The notes below the pieces were generated by a model. That model saw only the letters and a list, made by a program, of their open reading frames with translations. It did not search any database and had not been told where the DNA came from. DNA of 64,000 nt. Source: Halictus rubicundus. Lineage: Eukaryota > Arthropoda > Insecta > Hymenoptera > Halictidae. Both the position numbers and the translations under genes were made by a program. This document shows, one piece after another, positions 23,768 through 34,695 of this stretch (its first letter is position 1; each line of letters opens with the position of its first letter). The stretch covers positions 248,001-312,000 of the forward strand of contig NW_027488625.1 of NCBI RefSeq assembly GCF_050948215.1, in the 5' to 3' direction.

Positions 23768-25617
23768 CCGAATTGGGTTTTCACGAGGACTGGAAGACCC
23801 TTACCTAATTTATGTAAACCTACGCTCATGATATCCCAAAAATGAGCATTTCCTATCAACAAGTCTACGTCGCGAGGTTCAGCGTATGTGGGATCAGCAA
23901 GGGTTATGTGTGACGGAATCTGAGCTGAGTGGGGTAACTCAAAGGTGGGAATAATAGGAGTAATTTTGTCCATCAGAATGCATTTGAGGTTGACGCAGTA
24001 CCCAGAGACTCGTGATTCTATAGTCATATTCGTATTCCCGATGACTTGTCCAGTTGCGTCATTGCCTCCTACCCCAGTAATTCCGGACGTTGACTTTAAA
24101 CAATTCAACCCTAATCGCTGAGCAAAGGAACTCTTAACGATGTTTACTGTGGATGCTTGATCTAATAATGCTCTACACTTGTGTCTATTTCCGTGAGTGT
24201 CTACTACGTGAATAATTGCTGTAGAAAGCAATACTTGTTCGGGGTCATCCGAATTCGAAACAGTATAACTTTGTGGAGATGGTGACCGTTGCTGATCTCC
24301 CTGTTCAGCCTTGCCGGGTATATTTGTTATTTTTGTTTCTGAACCAGAAGCTTGCGATGCTACAACTTGCCTTGAGCTACCTTTTTGTGCAGAACCTTTC
24401 CACACGTGCAGTGCCGTGTGATGCCTTGCCTGGCATTTGCGACAGGGGCCTGCTGTACAGAACTGCACCCCGTGCCCGGGTTTGAGACAATTAAAACAGA
24501 CGCGCAATTCCTTAACTTTATTTACGCGGTCAATCAATGATAAAGAGAAAAACTCCCTGCATTGGGCCAATGCATGCGATGCTTTACATAAAGGGCATTC
24601 AAACGACCCTGAGGTTACAAATGCGAAAGGACGAGCTCGAGATTTTTGTACAGTCTCCTTTCCGTGAGATGCTGTGGAGTGCGCAGGTCCTGACCTGACT
24701 GATTTGGAAAGGAATTTGTAATGCTGTTCTAGGAAGGTCTGTAAGTCTTTCATCCCCTTTTTTTCACCTAGTTCTGAGGCCTTCTTGTTCCACGCTTCGG
24801 TGGTCCGTGAGTCTAACTTCTTTGATAGTAAATACATTAGCAATGAATCCCAATGATCAACTGGCTCCTTAAGTGATTTTAATGACCTTAAATGGTTGTA
24901 GAAATCATCTAGAAGTTGTCTTAAATCTTTTGCTGAATCCTTCGTCATCGACGGACATTCAAATAACGCTCGAATATGAAATTCTATTAGCTCACCTACA
25001 TCCTCAAAACGTTCCTTCAATGTTTCCCAAGCAACGGTGTAATTTTCATCTGATACCGCGAGCGAAGCGATAGCACGAGCAGCTTCTCCCCGTAGCGCAG
25101 ACTTTAAGTGGTGGAATCGTGCTATATTACTTAGTGCCTCATTATTGTTAACTAATGATTCAAAACTGTCTCTAAAATAAACCCATTCTCCGAGATCACC
25201 ACTGAAATTTGGTACCGGAATTGGCCGTAATTTAATTGTAGACGATTCTGATGTTGTCGGTGTAACTGTCGCGGGACGCGATGCAGAATGCATGGCAGGA
25301 GACTGTGTCGGATTTCGCGAACGGGCAATATGCGCACGAACACTCCCAATAACGTTAAAATAAGTCTCCTCAAAACTTTCGCGCTGTCTGTGTTGCGTGT
25401 CTTCTTCCGACGTACCCGCTACTAATCTATCAATTTGATTCTGGACAACTTCAAAATCTAGCAATGATTCATTTCGCTGGAGTCGCGCCTCAAGAGCCTC
25501 GAGTAACGTTGTCGCACCCCTTTGGTCGCAAAAATTTCTGAACTTAGTCAATTGTGCTTTAATGTGGCTGCGCTCACTAAGTAATTTTTGCAACGTGGTT
25601 TCGTCCGAATTAGCCAT
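23734..25617 (-). CDS. gag-pro: BEL/Pao gag and aspartic protease
   Basis: 627 residues from an ATG. It encodes the particle protein and the protease that processes it. The N-terminal ~125 residues are coiled-coil-like and rich in charged residues. A DUF1759-type gag region runs about 128-275 (PVPNFSGD, WVYFRDSFESLV). Zinc-binding cysteine/histidine clusters lie at 341-353, 374-387 and 392-404. The aspartic protease-like region is about 460-610, with the presumed catalytic D486 in LLDQAS. Here alanine takes the usual glycine position; I recall the same in other BEL copies. It ends at TAG (23734-23736). The ORF matches the usual gag-protease order of the family. Confidence 0.92.
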   Translation of the reverse strand: MANSDETTLQKLLSERSHIKAQLTKFRNFCDQRGATTLLEALEARLQRNESLLDFEVVQNQIDRLVAGTSEEDTQHRQRESFEETYFNVIGSVRAHIARSRNPTQSPAMHSASRPATVTPTTSESSTIKLRPIPVPNFSGDLGEWVYFRDSFESLVNNNEALSNIARFHHLKSALRGEAARAIASLAVSDENYTVAWETLKERFEDVGELIEFHIRALFECPSMTKDSAKDLRQLLDDFYNHLRSLKSLKEPVDHWDSLLMYLLSKKLDSRTTEAWNKKASELGEKKGMKDLQTFLEQHYKFLSKSVRSGPAHSTASHGKETVQKSRARPFAFVTSGSFECPLCKASHALAQCREFFSLSLIDRVNKVKELRVCFNCLKPGHGVQFCTAGPCRKCQARHHTALHVWKGSAQKGSSRQVVASQASGSETKITNIPGKAEQGDQQRSPSPQSYTVSNSDDPEQVLLSTAIIHVVDTHGNRHKCRALLDQASTVNIVKSSFAQRLGLNCLKSTSGITGVGGNDATGQVIGNTNMTIESRVSGYCVNLKCILMDKITPIIPTFELPHSAQIPSHITLADPTYAEPRDVDLLIGNAHFWDIMSVGLHKLGKGLPVLVKTQFGWISEDGSITN

Positions 25618-26028
25618 CGCTCAACACAAATCAAAACCTATGAATCTCGACTCACCAGTAGAAGAATGGATGTACGAGATGGATACTGATGCTGGTCGAT
25701 GCTAATCCTCAGCTGTTGATGTGACGGATGCTGTTGAACTCGCGTTCCTAGACACCTTCAGACTCCGATGGACCACTTCAGCTTCCAGTAGGCTGGTCCA
25801 ATGATTCTTCAAACCGCCCACCGTGGTCAGTTGTTGATCGTCGCCGTTAGATCTGGACGTTGGGATGCCCAGTGATGTTGTTTTTGTAAACTGAACTAAT
25901 TGCAGTCACAGTTTAACTCGTAATTAATCGTAAGATCACAGTCCTTGGATCACGATTTGTTAAGTGGAGTGCACTGTCACACTTGACTTGACAATTCAAT
26001 CCCGAACAGAACACTGAATTTTGCCAAA
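25618..26028 (-). other. BEL 5' leader
   Basis: About 410 bp between the primer binding site and the gag ATG. No ORF or recognised structure. It presumably carries packaging signals. Confidence 0.6.
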
Positions 26029-26048
26029 GAATCCGGCTCGAAGGACCA
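26029..26048 (-). promoter_or_regulatory. BEL primer binding site (tRNA-Tyr)
   Basis: On the minus strand TGGTCCTTCGAGCCGGATTC lies 4 bases inside the 5' LTR. Its complement, GAATCCGGCTCGAAGGACCA, corresponds to the T-arm, acceptor strand and CCA end of eukaryotic tRNA-Tyr, whose 5' end is CCTTCGA. Reverse transcription is therefore probably primed by tRNA-Tyr. Confidence 0.85.
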
Positions 26049-26052
26049 ATTA

Positions 26053-26778
26053 TGATCGCGCCGAATGGTCAGCTTCGTTGTTCGGGAGGGGTTTGTTGTA
26101 TGGACTGTGATTTCCAGGTTTAACAAAGTAACAAAACTATCACTTTATTTAACATTAATATAAACAAACTTTGTGGACTGTATATTTTTAGCGCGAGTGA
26201 TTATTACAAGAAAGATGCTCTTGTCTTAATAGCTGTACGTTACAGTTGCCTTAAGAGAAGTACTAAAACTTCGGTATGTTTTTCTAACTAAAGACTGTAC
26301 GAAACAGTGGCCGTAAGGGAAGTGCTTGGACTTCGGTGTGTATTCTAAATCTACCCGGCGCTTGCCAAACACCGATATTTAAGCTAGTTGTCAATGGGCG
26401 GTGACTTGACTGGCCAACGCCCACGATGGTAGAGAAAGTGGTGGAAAAGCGGAAGAAACATTTGGCAAGCCGTGTTGACGGAAAAACCCGGACTCAGGCG
26501 GCGCAACGCAGGTAAGGCCCGTCCGGTGACATGTAACAATGACCCAAGTATTTTATGGAGACGGGTGAAAACGGCAATTTCGAAAGTGAAGACCAGGGAA
26601 GCACACGTGCAAGGGTAATAAACTACTTCCCGAGTCCTAATCCCCGAAGCGTGATTTTTACTTTCCCGGTTGTAAATGACCTTTTAAAGATTCCGTTCTT
26701 GGGACATTTGGTTGCCAAATGTGCAAGACGGGCACTTCGTTCAAGCTAATAAACTGACCCTCGAGGGTCGCACAAACA
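26053..26778 (-). repeat. BEL 5' LTR
   Basis: 726 bp, same length and apparently the same sequence as the 3' LTR. It carries the promoter region and is followed by the primer binding site. Confidence 0.93.
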
Positions 26779-26783
26779 AGTTG

Positions 26784-27182
26784 TTAATTTGTTACGTTAT
26801 TAATAAAGATATACTTATACACGAACGAAACAATTCAGATATTATCTAATTACTTAAAAAATTGATGTCTCAAAATTTTACACAAATATTTGAAATCTGG
26901 CTACAGTGAATCCGCTTTATATGCCAAAAGTTCGGGTCTTGTCGTGCTCGGGGCACTATTCTTTGGTGCAGTGCCGAACGTAGAAAAGGACAGCGATATT
27001 CACCGCTATTTACAGTTCGCCGCAGTCCGTTAACACGTAGTAATTCGTGTGTCCAATGAGTTATCTGTCAAAGTCACAGCGGAGAAATGCTGTCGACGGG
27101 ACCCTATTATTCTTTGATGCAGTGCCGAACGGCACCGCCATTCTGCTGAAAATAGAAAAGGACAGCAAATCTCGAGAACTTC
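26784..27182. other. Flank with a local duplication
   Basis: 26836-26900 matches 11645-11707 in reverse. A second similarity is internal: the block TGCAGTGCCGAACG and AGAAAAGGACAGC occurs near 26960-26990 and again near 27118-27165, an imperfect ~155-bp tandem duplication. No gene is seen. Confidence 0.45.
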
Positions 27183-27800
27183 TTTATTTTTCATTACTTT
27201 TTTATGGGACTTTCACCAACATGTTCGTGGCATTTTTCTCATTAAAATGAAAGCAAATACGATATGATTCCGATGATATTTACTTGTGTAATGAACGATG
27301 AAAGTTACTCCCCATTACAATTATATTAACGGAAAATTAGCGTAAATATGATCCGGATTGTATCGTGTTTGGTATCAGTTTAATCAGAAAAATTCAATAA
27401 ATATATTGGTGAAAGTCTAGTAAAAAAATAATTGACCATCAAAAAATCTAAGTTTCGATTTAAAGGCCTGAGCTAATGCCAGTTTTTCATTTTTCCCGAA
27501 CGCTTCTACGATACGCGTCTCTTTCTTTCCCATGGGCTGTCCTTCTTTCCTATGCGAAACTTTAATCGTTCATTACACAAGTAAATATCATCGGAATTAC
27601 ATATATCATATTTGGTATCATTTTAATTAGAAAAATGCCACGAATATGTTAGTAAAAGTTTCATAAAAAAATAACGAAAAATAAAGAAGTTTTGTAATTG
27701 GATTAGTAGTGGTATTCTGGTCTCACACCGATATAGCCGCAATGTCGTGGCCGCGACGGCTCTCGAGCTTCGGCGCTCACCGCGGTGGTGTGAGGTTTTC
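27183..27800. repeat. Repeat R4, inverted pair 1
   Basis: The left arm (27184-27320) and right arm (27570-27715) are imperfect inverted copies. They share ACTTGTGTAATGAACGAT, GATTCCGATGATATTTA-like and TTTATTTTTC-like blocks. The right side runs into the GC-rich unit with CACCGATATAGCCG. The same arrangement occurs at 49130-49745. The centre is non-coding. Short frames here are chance. Confidence 0.6.
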
Positions 27801-28071
27801 CATTGGCTTGGACACGCAAGGTTGGCACTGGCATACAATGAGATTTCACTGTAATCGTCAAAGGTACTCTGAAAATCATCAGCTATATCTTACGAATAAC
27901 GCCTCTCAAATAACTTCTCATCGCTAGAGACGTTGAATACGCATACGCCGTTACTCCGAGATTCGATAAACCATGGATGACGAATAAAAATCGTGAAGAG
28001 TATCTTACGGATAAACTGTGGTGAATATACATCTGAGAAAGTTGAGTACGAATAAAAGATAACTGAAAGTT
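27801..28071. other. Unassigned
   Basis: No feature was recognised. Confidence 0.3.
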
Positions 28072-28699
28072 AAAGGCTATAGCCGGTTTTGGGGGTCAAA
28101 TCTGCCCTGGAAGGGATTTTATTCCAATTTGCGCCATTCGATAGCCTACCAAAAAAGATACCTTTCAACCAAGTTTTAGCCCTATAGCTCATCTGTGAGG
28201 GTAGTTATAGAGGAAAAACGAAAATCCAGTTTTTGGCCCATTTTCCTCATTTAATGACAATTTAAAATTCTGAAAAAAATCTGACACATTTCTGATACCA
28301 AACCGCATACTTTGAATCGTTTTCAGATTTTTTCGTTGCAAACTCTGGCTGTAAACATCGAAAAACACGAAAAAAATCGGAAAAATGCAGATTTCATATG
28401 GAAATCGAAGAGACACTAGAACAGAATTAATTTAGCAATGAGATATTGTCCTAAGTATTATGCTCAATTTTTTTCAAATTCCTGCGATTGGTGCGTCATA
28501 GTAGGAAAAAATAAAAACCACTTTTTTCGGCGTTTTTTCTGTGAAAAACTAGGTTATAATTATCGTAAAAATATATTATGTAATATTAAACATCCCTAAG
28601 TTCAGAGAAACATCGTCCAGACTTTAAAAATTACGTAATACAAAAAACGACAATTATACTGCGCACGATATATCCCAATATTTCGAAGGTATTTTAAAC

Positions 28700-28796
28700 G
28701 GCGCCGGTTGGTGCAGTAGCTATGGTCTCCGACTGCGGAACCGCTGAAGACTTTTTGGACCAGGTTGGAATCCTGCCCCGGTCCAAGTTTTTTTTT
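28700..28796 (+). ncRNA. tRNA-like Pol III unit in left arm
   Basis: An ~85-nt stretch has an A-box-like TGGTGCAGTAG (28709-28719), a B-box-like GGTTGGAATCC (28763-28773), and ends that can pair (GGCGCCGG with CCGGTCC, one bulge). It is followed by a T9 run (28788-28796), the normal Pol III stop signal. The anticodon arm does not fold well, so it is more likely a tRNA-derived relic or internal promoter than a working tRNA. Confidence 0.45.
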
Positions 28797-29082
28797 CTTT
28801 AATCAGATGTTTCTTCGATTTCTAACCGTATGATTGTTGTTACGCTGTTGTAAAAACATTTTTTAACTATGTTTAAATTATTTTTTAATAATTTTCCGGA
28901 AAAATATTTTTGGAGTACTTTCGGCCTTTAGTCATCTACGGGCTGTATTATTACTTATCTACTTAACATTTTTTTTACATGGAATAAGGGATTGATTATT
29001 TTTGTGACAGAAAATATATACATGAAGTATTATTAGGAATACTTATCTGTAATAATTATAGGTGGATTGGTGTGCAGTTGAA

Positions 29083-29649
29083 TCATGTATGGCGTTTTCT
29101 GTCTTCGTCGCTATCTTCGTCAATTGTCGGTGTTATTTGGTCGTTATTGAAAATTCTGGTGAGCGACTCTGCTACCCGAACTATGTCTGTGTCGTATCGA
29201 GCATAAGATAAATAATAAATGATAGCAGCTACATGTGAGCAACATCCAATAGTGCGATTACCATTGGCACATTCACAACAATACCGTTTTATACCGGAAT
29301 GACCAGTTGAGTTTGGTATATAATCTATGTAGCATTTGTACGTTTTGCGGTTGATATGTCGCGATTTTACTTCGAATTTTACAATATTATTTTCTATTAA
29401 ATAACGGACATTAATTTTATGATCGTGTTCATCCATTATCTCGGCCAAATACGAAACAGCTTGAGATAATTGGTATGATCCCGTGAAAAGTATCTTCAAA
29501 TCGTCTTCTGTCATTTCCGGAAAATCAAAAATATCGGTGGAAGATATGTTTTTAAACGGCGTTTTTCTGCGACAGCTGCCCGTTGCTTGTAAAAGATATA
29601 ATAAAAAACAGCAAAGGCTATTGGAACACCTCAATAAAGCAATGTCCAC
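29083..29649 (-). pseudogene. SWIM-domain transposase C-terminal fragment
   Basis: The frame is 188 residues but opens at a GTG, with no upstream ATG in frame, so it is probably the 3' part of a longer gene. Residues 44-70 (FPEMTEDDLK...SYQLSQAVSYLAE) precede a SWIM zinc finger with C125-x-C127 and C137-x-H139 (CCECANG, GCCSHVAA). From memory, this arrangement is familiar from the C-terminal ends of transposon-encoded proteins in insects and cnidarians. No catalytic DDE region is visible upstream, so the protein would not be a complete transposase. It lies in the unique centre between the long inverted arms. Confidence 0.6.
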
Positions 29650-30087
29650 GGCTCAATTGTTTCAGTTCCAAAGTCCTCAATCGAAAATGTCCTTCATCAG
29701 GAATTTTTCCAGACAACAATGGTTATAGTTGTCCGAAGCATAAACCTCGTTTTCATAATATCCCTAATAATATTTTTACTTGACAGAAACAGATACAACA
29801 ATACCTCCCGATCCCAATATAACACTAGATTTATTATTAACAATAAGTAATGTACCAACTATAGATAAAAGATTTAATAGACAAGTCGATGCACTTATTC
29901 CATGTAAAAAAAATGTTAAGTAGATAAGTAATAATACAGCCCGTAGATGACTAAAGGCCGAAAGTACTCCAAAAATATTTTCCGGAAAATTATTAAAAAA
30001 TAATTTAAACATAGTTAAAAAATGTTTTTACAACAGCGTAACAACAATCATACGGTTAGAAATCGAAGAAACATCTGATTAAAGAAA

Positions 30088-30181
30088 AAAAAACTTGGAC
30101 CGGGGCAGGATTCCAACCTGGTCCAAAAAGTCTTCAGCGGTTCCGCAGTCGGAGACCATAACTACTGCACCAACCGGCGCC
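30088..30181 (-). ncRNA. tRNA-like Pol III unit in right arm
   Basis: Mirror copy of the left-arm unit. The body spans 30097-30181, with one visible transition within the A-box region, and the T-run follows on the minus strand. See the left-arm entry. Confidence 0.45.
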
Positions 30182-30809
30182 GTTGAAAATACCTTCGAAA
30201 TATTGGGATATATCGTACGCAGTATAATTGTCGTTTTTTGTATTATGTAATTTTTAAAGTCTGGACGATGTTTCTCTGAACTTAGGGATGTTTAATATTA
30301 CATAATATATTTTTACGATAATTATAACCTAGTTTTTCACAGAAAAAACGCCGAAAAAAGTGGTTTTTATTTTTTCCTACTATGACGCACCAATCGCAGG
30401 AATTTGAAAAAAATTGAGCATAATACTTAGGACAATATCTCATTGCTAAATTAATTCTGTTCTAGTGTCTCTTCGATTTCCATATGAAATCTGCATTTTT
30501 TCGATTTTTTTCGTGTTTTTCGATGTTTACAGCCAGAGTTTGCAACGAAAAAATCTGAAAACGATTCAAAGTATGCGGTTTGGTATCAGAAATGTGTCAG
30601 ATTTTTTTCAGAATTTTAAATTGTCATTAAATGGGGAAAATGGGCCAAAAACTGGATTTTCGTTTTTCCTCTATAACTACCCTCACAGATGAGCTATAGG
30701 GCTAAAACTTGGTTGAAAGGTATCTTTTTTGGTAGGCTATCGAATGGCGCAAATTGGAATAAAATCCCTTCCAGGGCAGATTTGACCCCCAAAACCGGCT
30801 ATAGCCTTT

Positions 30810-31959
30810 CAAAATTTTACATTAATCTTTGCCCATCTCTGCCAGATGTGTACGAGGACTGACCAGACCCGCGCGGAGCGGAAATACAAAATGTTACGTC
30901 CCGCGGTTCGATTCGGTGCGCAACAGCGCGAATCACGAGGCCGCGGACAAGGCATTAATAATAATTTCAGCTTTTGAGGCCGCACGGCGAGTATAACCGT
31001 GCCTGACTCGGGACACGAGACTTTCGGACGCGCGTAATTTAATGTCTGACACTCACCGGACCAGACCCCTTCGGCAGGCTCTCACCTGGCTAGACCCCTT
31101 CGGCTGACGCTCTTCAGGCAAAGTCCCTTTGGCTGACCCTCGCCGGCTGTGTCGTATAGGCTTGGTGTTGTGGACGCTGCTCGTCCTGTGGGAGAGGATT
31201 CTCCTGGTGCTCGGCGGGCTGATACTGGGCCCTCTCTCGAAGATGGTCGACAGGAGCCAGCGTGATTCGGGCGGGCATCCTCTAGGGGATTTATTCCTGT
31301 TGGTCAGGAGTGCGGTGCGGAGTGGGTCAGTGGAGCGAGGGTGAGTCTGGTCATGAATGAATGGTGGGGTAGGAAGCGTTAACGCGAGGAGTGCGAATCG
31401 AGGGACGCGATTACGTACTACCGAGCGTCGTCGCGCCGTTTAGGGTGAGGTGTTTAGCGGGATATTATGAGTGCGGGAAGGTACGTGTGATGGTAAGGTG
31501 GATTGGTAACTTAACTATCGGATTGTTCTTATGTCCTATCGTGTTTGTCTTACGTTAAATGTGTACTTAGAGCTACGCAAACATAAGATCGAATAAATAA
31601 TTTTATTTATTTATCACCGACAAAGATTTTGAGACAGTGAGGTTTTTTAAAGGACTTTTAGGGCTATTTTGAATGAATCAACCTGGATCTTGGCCTACCA
31701 ACCTCTTTCGTTTGGTGGATATTGAAGTAAGTAGAACAGAGTACGATTAAAGGTCAATGCATATCTCACCGGCCGGCCGCCGGCCGTTTTTTCCCCGTTT
31801 ATAAGAATTTTGGGGTCCGGGACAGCCATTGGAGAGGGTTCGAGAGGCTCGGAACAAAGGCACAGCGTGTCCTCTGCTACCAGAACCCCAGGGGTTCGCT
31901 GCCCAATGCTAGAGCCGGCCGACTAGCCTGCGAACATTCTACGAAGACAGAATGAACAT
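30810..31959. other. GC-rich stretch with short tandem units
   Basis: From 31050 to 31145 the unit CCAGACCCCTTCGGC-like recurs three times at ~30-bp spacing. At 30892 the sequence TGTTACGTCCCGCGGTTCG looks like an LTR start, and it also occurs on the minus strand ending at 53120. No partner end or target duplication was found. Short frames here are GC-rich chance frames. Confidence 0.4.
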
Positions 31960-32262
31960 GCTGTATTTATTTAAAAAGCTATCAACCAGAACTTTCCTCA
32001 GTTCCTCGTGGTTAATAGACCTTGTTAAGGAATTTAAACGTTATAACGAACAAAATAACAATTTATTACTACGCTAACGAAAAAGAAAGAATACCATCTG
32101 ACAATCTGTGCGGTGAAACAATTCATCATTATTTATTTCAAAAGCTGTTAACTAGAACATTTCAGAGTCCCTCGTGGTAATAGATGGGGAATACCTTGTT
32201 AAGGAATTTAAACGTTATAACAAACAAAATAACAATTTATTACTATGCTAACAAACCTATTC
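31960..32262. repeat. Tandem duplication (~163-bp period)
   Basis: Two imperfect copies (about 31963-32085 and 32127-32255) share CCTTGTTAAGGAATTTAAAC and ATAACAATTTATTACTA. Non-coding. Confidence 0.7.
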
Positions 32263-33861
32263 CCACCTCAGGCGCGCCTGTAGGCCCAACTAGACCCAAC
32301 TACGCAAACATAGTAATGATTTCGTCGGACGGTGATCATAAGGTAATTAAAAAACACGTCGCAGAAACTAATTTTTACGCTCGCCTCATCTGACTTTGCT
32401 CGTCATAAAATTGATGGACTACAAATCTGACATTTCTAACGGTTCACATACGTGCAAGGATACATGGTGTGCATCATTACCGCCAAGTGGGAAATTCTAG
32501 TTATGTCTCCTGCGGCGAACTTCTGTCACGAAGAAACCTCGGAATTGTCCTTCGCGTGGGGGTAAAAAGCGCGATCCGAGATATTATTTTCGGGTAAGAG
32601 ACGAGGGTCGCTGTGGAGACAGGTACAACCTGGCCTTGAAATAATTTTAATTTCGCCATTTTGGAAGTGTCACCGTTTTTAATTGCTCGGGTGTAGCATT
32701 TTTACATTCGTCGAAGAGGTCGGGGTCTACAAATTACTTTATAGTAAACAGATGTTGTCGCCTGTGCCGACTTCCAGCTCAATAGTAATAATCTGTCATA
32801 AACCGCTACATACAGAGCAGCGCCGGGGGCGGTACCTAAACAAACCGAGTCTATCGTAGGTATGCCTATCCCCATCTCTGCCGCGGCTGTTGGCCCAAAT
32901 TTTTGAGGCCGAAGGCCGTCACGCTACACAGCTGTGTGACCGCTGTAGCCAATATTTCGAATTCAGCCGAAAATGCGTGTGAAACAAGGCCTGCCTCTTC
33001 CACTCTGAACCAATCGGCCGCGCATTCGTATCTAGATACGTCACCGCAGTCCTGCCGGGGAACCTTCTTCTAAGCTTCGCATCAATACGATGTCACCACT
33101 TCGAACCCATACGAAATGGCGTCTTGCCACCCCCTACAATCGTGTAGTAGTGGGCGGTAACAGTTTCATATCTTAGCCCACTCCTATAACCCACAGCTTT
33201 ACATCCAGTATCATGGAGTTAATCACACGGGAATTTCTTAGTAAAAATAGTATCTATTGAGTCATTGGGAAACAAGAATGCACAGGTTACCTGAAAGATG
33301 GCAACAAGTCCTTACAAATAATGGAAATTATATCATTGAATAATATTAAACACGTATTTTTATAAATTGATTCAAATGTTTTCTTTAAAATACGACAGAA
33401 CTTTCCCTCCAATCTAATATATTTTTATAACAGTTTCAAGTACCCAATATTTGCAATTTTTGATGCTCCGCGAATTAAAAAACGGAATTTCAAACAGGAA
33501 GAATCGTAGAATACGACCATATTTTAAAAAATTTTTTTACACTTTATAACCGGTGGGAGAATTTCCAGAACAAAGATGGTTCTAATATATTTTCATTAAG
33601 AAATTACATTTGCGTATAACATGATAAATTATTTAAAAAGAATTTTATATGTATAATTTACGTATGATAAAATACATATAAGGATGTGCGATTCATGTGC
33701 AATTGCAGCAGTTCATGTGCAATTAACAATTGCATCATTTCTTTAAATAGAAATGCATATTTTTTTTGCACAGATCGATTCTTCCTTTCATTCTACGTAA
33801 AAAATGATTAGGGTACCATGGCAAAAAAATTATTAGATCTCGAGATATTTTCAAAAAATAT
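32263..33861. other. No recognised gene
   Basis: Mixed composition. 32400-33200 is GC-richer but has no convincing ORF. 33200-33860 is very AT-rich. Nothing can be named. Confidence 0.3.
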
Positions 33862-34181
33862 CATATGTTACGTATGGAGACGTTCTCCACGTTTATTTCG
33901 ATTAGAATTTCTAATCTCTTTTCTGAGAACGAAAAGCGTCCCAACAGGCCCCTTTTATTAACGAAAGATACTGTATGCCTTCTTTATACCAAAATCTCTA
34001 AACACTCCCTTCTGGCATCCGTTAATCAATATTCTGATAGGAAATAGCCCGGATAACCTTCATTAACCCCTTTCAACGAAAATCTAACTGAGCCCTGCTT
34101 TTCATTAGAAGTGACAAAAAATGTGACTGTGACCCTACGCGATATCAAATCTTAAACACAGTACCCCTTTCATTTTCAAGG

Positions 34182-34219
34182 TATATAAACCCATTCGTTT
34201 TCATCCTCTTCGGTTAGTC
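34182..34219 (+). promoter_or_regulatory. LTR core promoter
   Basis: TATATAAA (34182-34189) is followed 34-35 bases later by GGTTAGTC. The homologous LTR at 42 kb keeps TATATAAA and GGTTAGTC at nearly the same spacing despite heavy divergence elsewhere. This supports a functional TATA/initiator pair. Confidence 0.6.
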
Positions 34220-34695
34220 GAGAAGCGGTTCAGTTGAGATTCAGAAACGGTTCCGTAACGTTATAGTAATCGTGCAGTCACGTCGCGTTACAGAGTCAAG
34301 TCTAGTGAGATCGGGTTAAAGTCCCTTTCGAATCAATTCATAACCTTATAGATTCCGTTAGTTCGGTATATATTCTATTTGGCATTCAACAATCGCCATC
34401 TAACCCCGCATTGCCAGTGCGTCAACACCGTTCAACATAGGTAAACAATTCCTCTAATTGTACATTTATTATATTCATTCGCGACACAAACAACAACACT
34501 TGTAGTAATTTCAATTCAGAATAAATTGTCTTGTTTGTTAACTCGCGTACCCTTAATTATAGCCTAAAATCCTAATATAATAATTGAACGTTCCCACACG
34601 ATACAATCTAACCGCTCGGATTGTATCAATTAAATTATATAGAAGTTACGAGGCTTACTAATACTTAAATTCGATTCAACGAAGATTTCTCCAAC

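Larger units (their letters stand above)
19365..26778 (-). mobile_element. Complete BEL/Pao LTR retrotransposon
   Basis: A 7,414-bp element with 726-bp LTRs at both ends, terminal TG...CA, and 5-bp target duplication AGTTG (19360-19364, 26779-26783). It is transcribed on the minus strand, so the right LTR is the 5' LTR. Order from the 5' end: LTR, tRNA-Tyr primer binding site, ~400-bp leader, gag-protease ORF, overlapping reverse transcriptase-RNase H-integrase ORF, polypurine tract, LTR. The two LTRs look identical by eye, which means a recent insertion. The only visible defect is the frame offset between the two ORFs. Confidence 0.95.
28072..30809. mobile_element. Transposon with ~917-bp terminal inverted repeats
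   Basis: The left arm 28072-28988 and the right arm 29894-30809 are near-identical inverted copies with only scattered differences. Both end in GGCTATAGCC, itself a palindrome, preceded by AAA. The 905-bp centre carries a minus-strand ORF with a SWIM zinc finger, the kind of domain found in some transposases. The flanks (GAAAGTT / CAAAATT) show no certain target duplication. The arms hold tRNA-like sequences. I infer an internally rearranged or deleted DNA transposon in which the TIRs make up two thirds of the length. Confidence 0.85.

Noticed and set aside
30892..31650. LTR starting TGTTACGTCCC
   Set aside because: The start motif is shared with 53120 (minus strand) but no end with a matching target duplication was found, so I do not call an LTR.
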